Below are positions 55,703 to 64,000 of a DNA stretch of 64,000 nucleotides, one piece after another; position 1 is the first letter of the stretch, and every line of letters begins with the position of its first letter. The DNA lies in NCBI RefSeq assembly GCF_041146795.1, contig NC_135188.1, positions 1,155,919 through 1,219,918 on the forward strand, written 5' to 3'. The notes under the pieces were generated by a model. It worked only from the letters and a program-made list of their open reading frames with translations, was not told the DNA's origin and did not search any database. The translations under genes and the position numbers were made by a program. Source of the stretch: Maylandia zebra (taxonomy: Eukaryota > Chordata > Actinopteri > Cichliformes > Cichlidae).

Positions 55703-56467
55703 TGTTGGTTGATCGTGAACTATTACAGAGCTTTAGCTGGCATGTTGTCACACTCACACGTGTGTGAGATCTTTTAAATTGATCATTAAGTGAATGCAAC
55801 GAGACGGTGGAGTCATATTCAGCCGTTTGGCCTTTGTTTATTCAGACCCAGAAAGCTTTATGGGCTGTGAATCAGCCGCCGAGGACAGCTCGGGGACGCG
55901 TTTGGTTGGAAGCGAGGTCAAAGTATCCATTCAGCACCGTGCAGCTGGCAGATGCCCAGTGCTCAGGATACAAGGCTTCTGCCAAAGGATAAATGGTGGA
56001 TGTACTGTTCCTCTGGAGTTTATAAGCTGAGCTCTAATGTCTGAGCATTAAATGACACACTCGACCATTTATGGCTCCTGGACTCAGCGTCTCTGTTTCC
56101 ATGTCTTTCATCTTTCAAACTTTTTAATGCGACGTCTGGATGTTGACTGAAACTGAAAATGCCAAGAAGCTTTCTGCACAGGCTGAGCCCCTCCCTTTGA
56201 ACCACAGGAGACTGTGTGGTCGATCAAGCCAGCAGCAAAACAGATGTTTGTGTCGTGGTTCAATCAGTCGCTTACAGATGTATCATCATGTTATTTGTTT
56301 TGTTTGAATTTAAAGTGAAGTGATCTCATCTGTCATCTTTCCTCCAGGAAAAAGTCCTCCGGATGATGTACGTGTGGGCTCTCTGCCGAGACCAGGAAGA
56401 GCTCAACCCGTACGCTGCCTGGAGACTATTGGATATCTCCGCCTCGAGCACGGAGCAGATCCTCTAA
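49139..56467 (+). CDS. timm44: timm44, mitochondrial import inner membrane translocase subunit Tim44 (complete, 13 coding exons)
   Basis: TIMM44 is a matrix-side peripheral inner-membrane protein that anchors mtHsp70 of the PAM motor to the TIM23 channel. Coding exons: 49139-49168, 49607-49711, 50161-50364, 50445-50525, 50607-50756, 50927-51063, 51472-51557, 53594-53686, 54732-54856, 55011-55061, 55218-55307, 55540-55650, 56348-56467. All joins are GT/AG and in frame, giving 460 residues (human recalled as 452). The N-terminus MATPLCRCYQ and the following Arg-rich, acid-poor stretch fit a mitochondrial presequence. Then come FLGEFLDNLKQEL, a Lys/Glu-rich coiled region with REEAKKLEESE, KSKKEWK-free EGMEEAAKTAK, HKDSKWYQQWKDF (about 244-256) and the Tim44 membrane-binding domain (about 264-460: FFEMKMKYDESDNAF, PVLIITFQAQLVMV, LNPYAAWRLLDIS). 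The transposon insertions lie in introns 7 and 8. Confidence 0.97.
51568..51600 (+). repeat. Poly-C run of 33 bases after timm44 exon 7 donor
   Basis: Thirty-three consecutive C residues begin 10 bases downstream of the exon 7 splice donor (GTAAGG). Homopolymers of this length are hard to sequence, so the exact count may be unreliable. Confidence 0.9.
51839..52663. mobile_element. piggyBac-like non-autonomous element nested in the hAT element
   Basis: The ends are CCCTTTAAGACC and GGCTTTAAAGGG, inverted relative to each other, and each is flanked by TTAA (51835-51838 and 52664-52667). CCC...GGG termini with a TTAA duplication are the hallmark of piggyBac-type insertions. The 825-bp interior has only short frames with no transposase similarity, so it is a MITE-class copy that would need a transposase from elsewhere. 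Confidence 0.82.
52803..52890. mobile_element. Fragment of a second repeat nested in the hAT element
   Basis: CAGCGGTCTCCAACC followed by TTTTGCGCCACGGACGG and TTTTCACGGACCGGCC matches a short interspersed element I recall as frequent in fish genomes. Its start resembles the hAT end at 42055. The copy lacks a recognisable right end. Confidence 0.55.
53936..54556. mobile_element. Second hAT-like MITE with 8-bp target duplication (timm44 intron 8)
   Basis: The left end is CAGGGCTGTGCGATATGAC; the right end ATATCGTTGTATCAAACAGCCCGA is an imperfect inverted copy. Both sides carry the same 8-mer CCTCCACA (53928-53935 and 54557-54564). The 621-bp interior has no transposase frame. The ends resemble, but are not identical to, those of the element in intron 7, so it is a separate family or subfamily. 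It ends about 175 bp before coding exon 9. Confidence 0.8.
55662..55697 (+). repeat. (CA)n microsatellite just after timm44 exon 12 donor
   Basis: About 18 CA units begin 11 bases after the end of exon 12 (donor GTAAGT at 55651). Confidence 0.95.
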
Positions 56468-56847
56468 GACTCTTTGATGTGCACTAAACACTCACAGTCA
56501 GGGAGGAGGGGACACACACAGGTGGACGTGTGGGGGCCGGACTTTGCTACGAAAACACTGTGGAGTAGTGTTGCTGAAAGCTCGAGCTGCTTCTCCATCT
56601 ATTGGCTTTGCTCCGTCAGTTATTCCTGACCGTTCCTCAGGCTCACACTTGGGGGCAGTAGACCACCAACAACATTCATCCAAAGTCCTTCTTGCAGCCT
56701 GTAGGCTGAGCTTTGCTGTTTGATGCAGCTCTGCCATTGTTGGCTTTAAATGATGCCATTTTATCAATATGGGAAACAATCATGTGGGAATCAGCCGATA
56801 GATTTGTAACTAAAACTTATGTCGTCAAACAGACTCCTTCATATCCT

Positions 56848-56921
56848 GTCACCGTGATGTCACCATGACGTCACCGTGATGTCACCGTGATGTCACCATG
56901 ACGTCACCGTGATGTCACCGT
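56848..56921 (+). repeat. 11-bp tandem repeat with CRE palindromes in timm44 3' UTR
   Basis: Units GTCACCGTGAT and GTCACCATGAC alternate in a 33-bp higher-order pattern for nearly seven copies. The junction of a GTCACCATGAC unit with the next creates TGACGTCA, a full cyclic-AMP response palindrome, at 56866-56873 and 56899-56906. The array lies 380-455 bp after the stop codon, inside the predicted 3' UTR. Confidence 0.93.
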
Positions 56922-57317
56922 ATACCTTTATTCCACCGTCTTTCTCCATCAAAAAGAGACGCACACCATCAACTTACTGGGCCCAGAGTTGGAACCATTG
57001 ATCCCAGTGGCTGTGGGAGGTGCTACTGCAAAAAACAAAACCACTGCCGTGATTTTATTTCCAAAAATTAACTTTGTTGCACAACACTATGGAATATCTG
57101 GTTTTCAAGCATGTGGGATGGTCGTTTCAGGACTAAGGCAAACGCTGGTCCTGAAGTCGCAGCACGCCAGCACCTGATTGGTGGAAGAGGTGACAGTGGC
57201 TGCTTTCGCCAGTGCCAATCAGTGCGCTCCCATCTTTACTGAGGATTGTCGTCCTTGTATGTATGATAAAGCTTCAGTGTGATTGTTGACCTGTAAGAGT
57301 CTATATTTATTATAAGA

Positions 57318-57323
57318 AATAAA
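57318..57323 (+). terminator. timm44: timm44 polyadenylation signal (AATAAA)
   Basis: AATAAA lies 851 bp after the stop codon in AT-rich sequence, with a GT/T-rich stretch (TTTTTGGTTTTTT) about 40 bp further on. It is a plausible 3' end; use is inferred. Confidence 0.6.
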
Positions 57324-57869
57324 ATGAACAGTCACCTTTGGAAACAACTTTCAATCCACCTTTTTGGTTTTTTAACGGTTCGTTTTGGGACGAGATCATG
57401 TGATTCCTTCGAGGGCAGTTGCTAATTATTTTTTTAATTAAATCCTCGTGTGGGATTTCACTTTTTATGTCATCTTTCCTTTGGGAGCATCTCCGGGGCT
57501 GAGCGGAGGCTGAGCACTCATTGGTTTGTCAGTGTGATGATGTCACGATGTAGGGTGACCTGGATTGTTTCATCGGCGATTCGTGCCGTTCGTGTTTCTC
57601 CTCGGTGACTTCTGGTGCGACTGCTCGGCCTTCAGTGCTGTGATGTGCCAGCCTCACTGTGCCTTGTTGTGCGGTCAGCATCCCAGGAGCTCGTCTCAGA
57701 AACGTGGAGGTTAGAAAGGCCACGTGGGACCTGAAGCATCTCCAGTCTGGGGACAGAAAGAGTTCATCTCTACGGTTTTATTTCTGTTGTGTCTGCTCAA
57801 TAACTTTTGTAACACCTTCAGACAGTTTCATGGAAGAACAACAAAATCTTTATCAGTGTGCTTTTCTGA

Positions 57870-58275
57870 TGTACACTGACTGGACATATTTTTAGGTACA
57901 CTTTGCTGGGACTGTAGTGGACCCTCTTTATGTCACAGCACAGACTGGAGGTGTTGGAAACGTTCCTCAGAGGTTTTGCTCCATACATGACAGCGTTACA
58001 CAGTCAGTCAGTGTGTCAGCTGCACACGCCAAAGGTGCTCTGTTGGACTGAGGTCTGCAGTGAGCTCCATCTGAAGATGGTAACTGTTTTCATAAAATGA
58101 TGGACATGGTCAGCAACAATACTCAGGTCGGCCATGACATTTAAACGATGCTCAGTTGGTGCTAAGGGGCCCACAGTGTCAGATCCACAGGATTACACCT
58201 GAACTGCTGATACAAGCAGGATGGATCCATACTTTCATGTTTCATCACCAAATGTGATCCGACCTGGAATGGGAG
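57870..58275. mobile_element. Degenerate interspersed repeat, class uncertain
   Basis: Segments such as TTGGAAACGTTCCTCAGAG, GGTGCTCTGTTGGACTGAGG, ATGGACATGGTCAGCAACAA, ATGCTCAGTTGGTGCTAAGG and GCAGGATGGATCCATACTTT occur in the same order as in an abundant DNA-transposon-like repeat I recall from fish genomes, with large internal deletions. I cannot name its superfamily securely. No frame is intact. Confidence 0.55.
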
Positions 58276-59751
58276 TTGGATTCTGATTCTATTACTGGCA
58301 TCAATTATTGATTCGATCCTTTATTGATTCTGTTATTGAGTCTGTTGGGTTCTCACTGGCTCGCTGTGACCGTCACCGCCATTGCTAAGCAGCGTATGTT
58401 ACTTAATTACTCCCAGGAGAAAGTATTTCATTACATTACTTTGCTGCTTCAGCTGAATCACAGCTGAGGCTACGGTCCCGCACACCAACGCAAGTTCCTG
58501 TCGCAATGAAGGCGCAAGCGAGCTTTCTCTCAGTATTCAGGTATGAACTCACAGCTGACAGGAGCAAAGAGGAAACCAGCACAAAGACACTTGTGATCGC
58601 CACAGTGATCCTACTTCAGAAAACAGGTAGAAACCGAGGCTGCAGCTGGACTCATCAGTTTGAAGTTCAGGGTCAGTTTGGGCTGGGGCTAGCTCAGTGT
58701 GTTCAGCGTATTCAATCATGTTTCTATTTATGTATTTATTAGTAGTAGTACTAGTAATGATTTAGTTAGTTTCTTGCTCTCTGTAAACTGTAGAGATGTT
58801 TATGTGGGGAAATCCCAGTAGATCATCAGTTTCATTCAGATCAGCCGGTCTGGAGCCAACAAGCCGCCATGTTCAGAGTCGCTGAACATTGTGACACTCG
58901 GTGTGACCTTCACGGTCACCGTGACCATGTCTGCCTGCATAAATGCACTGAATTAGCTGATTACATATTTGCATTAATGTGCAGTTGAACCCAGTAAAGT
59001 TGAGTAAATGTTTTCAGTCCAGATGAAATGCTGATGGCAGCAGATGTTCGTTGTGTGCAGCAGTAACGAGGCAGCTCGGGACAGATGCTGAGCAGAATGC
59101 AGTGTTGCATTCATTTGGTCCTGCGTCGCTCACGGAAGCTGACAGCGGCTGGTGGTTGCTCATACACAGGCTTGCATGTCTGCACATGCAGACCAGCACC
59201 TCCACTGTTCAAGCGCTGTCCTGGATGATGAATCCTGACTATTGCTAAGCTGTGCTGAGGCTGCAGCTCCCTGTTGCTGTGCTCATCGCTCACAGTGCAC
59301 CTCCGTGGTCTCGCACACACCACTCCCCACTCAGGGTCCAGAGGAGCATCCTCGGAGAATCCACAACTGGTCAGACGGATCCTGCTGACCGAGAGAAGAC
59401 CCGACTCATTTGTGTTTGTTCCATATGCTATCACGTTGATGATGAGCTCACACACAGTGTGCAGCATCAAATAGTCATCAGTTGTGTTTACAGCACTATA
59501 CTTTGATGCTACTACTTCAGGTGGAAGTGAGTGACACACATGAACACCTGAGTGAATAAACTATATTATATAACAGCTCCACTGTGCATATAATAAGAAC
59601 AAGAATTCTTATTCCCAGCCTTAAACGAGCCAACAGTATTTGAATGGGTGGAAAGAGCGTCGTAGGGTAATTTCCAATAAAGCAAGTTCACAAAGGGAGT
59701 CTATGGCTGACGCGTGTTCCTGGGTTCCCAAAGAAATGCTTCCAGTTGCAT

Positions 59752-59815
59752 TATAAGATAAGATCAGATGACCTTTATTAGTCCCACAGGTGGGAAATTT
59801 GTTATGACTTGAAGA
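59752..59815 (-). mobile_element. LINE/SINE-type 3' tail fragment
   Basis: On the minus strand, CCCACCTGTGGGACTAATAA followed by AGGTCATCTGATCTTATCTT resembles the stem-loop and short-repeat tail of L2-like fish elements, much like the tail of the LINE at 19085. Only about 60 bp are left. Confidence 0.5.
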
Positions 59816-62800
59816 CTGTTTATTTATTACAAACTGAGGATGTAACAATGAACTCCTTCCTAAATAAGCATGGACGTTCCAAAACAAAGCAGTTATCCAG
59901 AAGTACCTGTGCACACGGTCGGAAAACCGTGAGACTCTAACCTCTCCATGCTCCGCCCCTTCCCCCTCACGCAGGGTTTCGTGCTGCTATTGCACTTACA
60001 TACTTAAACTGAGAGGTACCCCCTTTTTAGGTTCCAGTCCCAAACAGTGACGTAACATCACTTTATGTAAATACATCCATTTTCATATTTATTAATCCTG
60101 AAAAGATGACTTATGTAATGAATCTGTGAATTATAAAATTATAAAAAGGGGCTACTCATGCATACGTCTGTCCACGCACGGAGAGAAGTGGTGCCAGGTG
60201 AAGAAAGTCAACAAAGTAGGACGCAAGTGTCACATAGACTCGCTTGCTTGATGGGTGAGTGCTGACATCCTGCCTGGGCTCCAGGCTGGCAGCTGCAGCA
60301 GGACTAACAAGCCGAGTGACAACAACAGGAAGAAAAGGGACTTTCAAAAGACAACACGATGAGTCATAATTCAGCCAATATCTTTAGTGTGTAAAGACAT
60401 CCTTTCAACGACACTGTCCTCTGTAATTTAAAGATAGCAGTAAATCCAAATCTTACATTATGAAGCCTGAAGTCTCGACTGTGAAGCTTGATGTCATTTA
60501 GATAACAGGCTGGCTTTAATTTCCCGAACACGTCTTGCTGTTTTCTTGTTCTGCGGTGTTACACTTCCTGTTCATCTTTATATCACACAAGCTAAGTGCT
60601 CCGAGCCTGCCAGCCATCCCTTCATTCAACACCCACCCTGTTTCCTTTCTTCTGTGTCATCTGCGTGATGCCCCATTAACTATGCCGTCCTTGAGCTCCC
60701 CTGACAGCCCCGTTTCCTTTAGCATCTGCACTTCTCTACTTTCATCTAATTATCCATTTTAACAGATTTGCCACAAAAGCTAAACTAGGTTAACCCCATC
60801 GAGCGTTTTTCTGTAGCTGATTGTACAGCTTGAAAGAAAAACAGCATTTTTATCCACCAGGTGTTTTCAGCTGGGCTCAGCAGTGTGCTGGAAAGAGGAG
60901 GCTTCTGTCTGTGCAGGCGTGTGCTGTTCAGGTGCTCACTTTGACCCAGATTCTCCAGTGCAGTGGGACACTGAGCCAACGTGTTGACTCATAATCACAC
61001 ACACACACACACGCACACATGCTCATTCACACAGGTGGTCGCACAGCAGTCCAGGGGGAAAGGCCAGAAAGGTGCACCGGTGTGAGGGAATATGCAGGGG
61101 CGGCGACGTGTGTCAGGAAGCTGCTGCACCACCGTGTTTGGACGCCAGGTCAGAGCCTTTCTTCTCTGGTAAAGAGACTAAAACTGAGGATATGTAGGTT
61201 TAATAACTGTAAAACATAAGAAAAGATAAAAGAAAGAAAGATTTAAAAAAGGTTTAGTCGGCTTCGTGAGCCACGTTCATCGTTTTTGCGCCTGGCTTTG
61301 GGGGTAAACCCAAAATCAGACGGGAACATGCGACCCGCTGGAGGATTTCAGCAGAGACATATTCTTGTCTGTGCATGTAGGTCCTTCACACTCACATGTT
61401 TGTTGCCTTCTAATTAGCTGGCTGGCAAAAAGAAATCTCAGGTTACAACAAGGTTAAATCATTTTAACAATAGAAACTCACAATTATCTTCTTTATTTTC
61501 TTTTATGAGGTAATTTCCCCCCTAAGATACGTTCAGCTGATCTTTAAATCCATGAAATTCAGGTAGGTTTGGAAAATGTAATTATTTTATTTGTAATAGT
61601 TATTTAAAAACTGCATCTTGTTTTCACTCAGGTTGTCTAATATTAAAATGTGTTTGAGGATCAGAAACACGCATGTCTGAAAAAAAGAAATCAGAAATGG
61701 GGAAAAAGCTCTGTCAGCAGTTTTTTTACGTCTTATATGAACTGATGACTTCCTCGTCTATGGATACATCTGAACATTAGCCCAGTGAAACACATCTACG
61801 CTGAGCCGTTTAACTGGTTTTCCTTCATTTCCGCAAACATGGAATTAAATCCCAATTTGCTGCAGTAATGAGACGGAGGCAGAAATGTCTGAATGAAAAA
61901 TAAAACCAAAACATAGCGCTGCCATTACAGTCAAGGGAAAAATATGTAAATTTTCTCATTAATGGATTTTCTCATTTATTATCTGATGAATCACGTGTGA
62001 TGTGATGACTTCCCCAAAAACCAACAATTTTAATAGAAATGTTTCTGTCACGGTAACGATTTGTTTCAGTGGTGATGCAACTACGGGTGAGGACAGTTCA
62101 ATAATAGATTGTTGAGACTTTTGTTTGAGGATATTGGCACACATTAAAATTACATTTTTCTTTCAAAGGTTATCTGCTTCATCTTTTCATAAAGCTGGCC
62201 TCGTTATTGCTGCTGTGTTTGCGATCTAATATCGAGAAGCTGTCCTTCTCATGAAAGTCAGCGGTCAATATATCCTTATCTCATATTCATATAACGCTCC
62301 ACACCCCTGAGATCGAACAGAGATATCACACAGAGAAAGAGAACCACATGTGGACACGTGTTATGAGAATCGCTTTACCTTTAATAACAAGGAGAGGGGA
62401 GAAGATCGAGACATGGAGGAGCACTGCAGAGACTGGTAAATATAATCATCGCTGCCATGGTTTAGCACAACATTCAGCTGCTGTGAGAAGCTTCTTTGTT
62501 CTGGCTACATTTCTTCAAGCAACCATAAAATAGCTCTCGGCTGTCAAATAGCATGTTTGACCTCTTAAGCTAACATTTCACACCAATCATTGTATATGTA
62601 TTGTGCTTTGAAGTAAACTTATTGTCTCCATATGAGGACAGACTTGTTGTTTTAAATAGAAAAATAAGATGCATCCAAGCAAACCCTCAGGTCCCAGGAG
62701 ACCATCAGTGTCTTCACTGAGTCGTTAAACGCTTCCTACCTACAGTCCTGTGAAGAAAACAACATCAGGGCTCTGTGCCTGTCTGTGAAAAACTAAGTGC

Positions 62801-63026
62801 ATCCTTACCGTTTCTATAGGAATTAAGAGGTTAAGTAGCAGCCATCAGCGGCTACATAAATGCATTTTGTTTTGGCCGGTCTGGAGCATTCGGGTGTGCG
62901 TTAACGCGCTGGCACAGCCTTCCCACTAATGCACAGCCCAGCAAATCATCCCAAACCACGCAGTGCTCAGAGAAATGCAAAAAAAACCCCAAGAACTACA
63001 TGTGAGACTCACAGGTCTGAGTTAAC

Positions 63027-63132
63027 ACGATTCAGTTTGATTTATACAGCAACAAATCTCAACAACAGTCGCCTCAAGGCGCTTTGCTCTGTAAGGTACA
63101 ATAATACAGAGAAAAACCCAACAATCATATGA
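63027..63132. repeat. Abundant teleost interspersed repeat fragment
   Basis: The motifs ACAACAGTCGCCTCAAGGCG, then GTAAGGTACAATAATACAGA and CCCAACAATCATATGACC are familiar from a very common fish repeat. It has an internal GCCTCAAGGC palindrome. It abuts the next element directly. Confidence 0.6.
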
Positions 63133-63206
63133 CCAGAGATGGGCAGTAACGCGTTACTGTAATCCAATTACTTTTTTCAAGTAATGAGTACAGTAAGGGA
63201 TTACTA
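63133..63206 (+). mobile_element. Left end of the hAT-like family seen at 22129
   Basis: AGAGATGGGCAGTAACGCG, then TTACTTTTTTCAAGTAATGAG and GTAAGGGATTACTATT align with the first 70 or so bases of the element at 22129. The copy stops abruptly at about 63206, where LINE sequence starts. Confidence 0.75.
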
Positions 63207-64000
63207 TTGGACTTCCTCACTGGCAGAACTCAGGTGGTGAGGGTGGGCAGGTGCTTCTCCAACAGCATCACCATCAACACAGGAGCACCTCAGGGATGTG
63301 TCCTCTCGCCACTGCTCTACGCCCTCTACACTTCAGACTGTGTGGCCACCCATGGCTCCAACACCATTGTGAAGTTTGCTGACGACACAGTGGTGTTGGG
63401 TGCCATCTCCAACAACAATGAGGTGGGCTACATAGACGAAGTGAAGAATCTGGCATCGTGGTGCCAGGACAACCACCTCCAGCTGAACGTCAGCAAGACC
63501 AAGGAGCTGGTGGTGGACTTCAGAAGGGGTCAGCACAGAGACTACAAGCCCATCATCATCAATGGAGCTCCAGTGGAGAGGGTGCAGTCCTTCAAATATC
63601 TTGGTGTCCACATCTCCTCAGACCTGACATGGGCTGCCCACATTCAGGTCCAGACCAAAAAGGCTAGGCAGCGCCTGTATCACCTACGACAACTGAGGAA
63701 GTTCAGGGTCTCTCCAAAGATCCTCAGGATTTTCTATACAGGCGCTGTGGAGAGCATCCTCACACAGAACATGACATCGTGGTTCGGGAACAGCTGTGTG
63801 AAGGACCAAAAAGCTCTCCAGAGAGTGATCCGTACAGCAGAACGCTGCTGCAGGATTGCTCTCCCCCCGCTTCAGGACACCTACACCAGGAGATGCCGGA
63901 CTAGAGCAGATACTGAAGGACCCGTCCCATCCTGGCAACAAACTGTTCCAACTTCTGCAATCTGGTAGAAGGTTCCGCATCTTCCGGGCAAGGACAGAGA
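63207..64000 (+). mobile_element. Decayed L2/CR1/Rex-like LINE reverse-transcriptase fragment, runs off the edge
   Basis: The frame from 63207 encodes the second half of a non-LTR reverse transcriptase: NTGAPQGCVLSPLLYALYT, the catalytic FADDTVVL block (about residues 58-65), LNVSKTKELVVDFRR, FKYLGVHISSDLTW and a YHLRQLRKFRVSP thumb segment. Near 63900 the frame is lost: downstream codons consistent with the family (KDPSHPGNKLFQLLQSGRRF) continue in a different frame, indicating an indel. The 5' part, including endonuclease, is missing because the copy begins at the hAT fragment. It is inactive as it stands. Confidence 0.85.

Larger units (their letters stand above)
57340..63020. other. Intergenic DNA downstream of timm44
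   Basis: No convincing exon is visible on either strand. It contains a degenerate interspersed repeat (about 57870-58275), a short LINE-tail-like fragment (59752-59815), a small (CA)n tract near 60998-61012 and otherwise unique AT-rich sequence. Short frames here show no family features; one minus-strand frame with a presequence-like start is discussed as a finding. Confidence 0.6.

Noticed and set aside
58506..58742. 78-residue plus-strand frame
   Set aside because: No homology signal or splice context; intergenic chance frame.

Overview
The window looks like ordinary nuclear chromosomal DNA from a teleost fish, probably a percomorph and possibly a cichlid-type genome; that last placement is an impression only. 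The evidence is four intron-containing vertebrate genes with canonical GT/AG splice sites and compact introns, many long (TG)n/(CA)n microsatellites, and fish-type transposable elements (L2/CR1-like LINE pieces, hAT-like and piggyBac-like non-autonomous elements). There is no operon, CRISPR array, phage or plasmid signature.

Layout. Positions 1-928 are a minisatellite. Positions 929-11533 appear to be part of a long intron of rnf220 (minus strand), with conserved-looking non-coding stretches and no exon that I could recognise. The first coding exon of rnf220 is at 11534-12145, with a likely untranslated first exon around 13253-13670. From about 13.7 to 35.7 kb is a roughly 22 kb interval without coding exons. 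It contains many TAAT-rich, low-repeat blocks that look regulatory, a minus-strand LINE fragment (19085-19905), a large decayed hAT-like element (22129-23933) and a palindromic array. dmap1 lies at 36302-40261 (minus, ten coding exons, 481 residues). About 1.2 kb separates its start codon from that of the divergent hnrnpm (41448-48280, plus, sixteen coding exons including one of 8 nt, 697 residues). timm44 follows at 49139-56467 (plus, thirteen coding exons, 460 residues). The rest is intergenic DNA with transposon debris, ending in a decayed reverse-transcriptase fragment that runs off the right edge.

Functionally the genes do not form a pathway. rnf220 encodes a RING E3 ubiquitin ligase of neural development, dmap1 a chromatin (NuA4/TIP60, SRCAP) subunit, hnrnpm a splicing regulator and timm44 a mitochondrial import-motor subunit. 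dmap1 and rnf220 keep the relative order and orientation I recall from human 1p34, but no exon of eri3, which lies between them in human, could be recognised here.

I found no wholly new gene system. The most interesting items are the 8-nt microexon in hnrnpm; a (TG)n tract just upstream of an hnrnpm 3' splice site, because hnRNP M itself binds GU-rich RNA; a nested transposon complex with perfect target-site duplications in a timm44 intron; simple repeats beginning about 10 nt after two timm44 splice donors; and the enhancer-like interval between dmap1 and rnf220. All exon borders were read by eye from splice sites, reading frame and recalled family protein sequences; no alignment or search was run.
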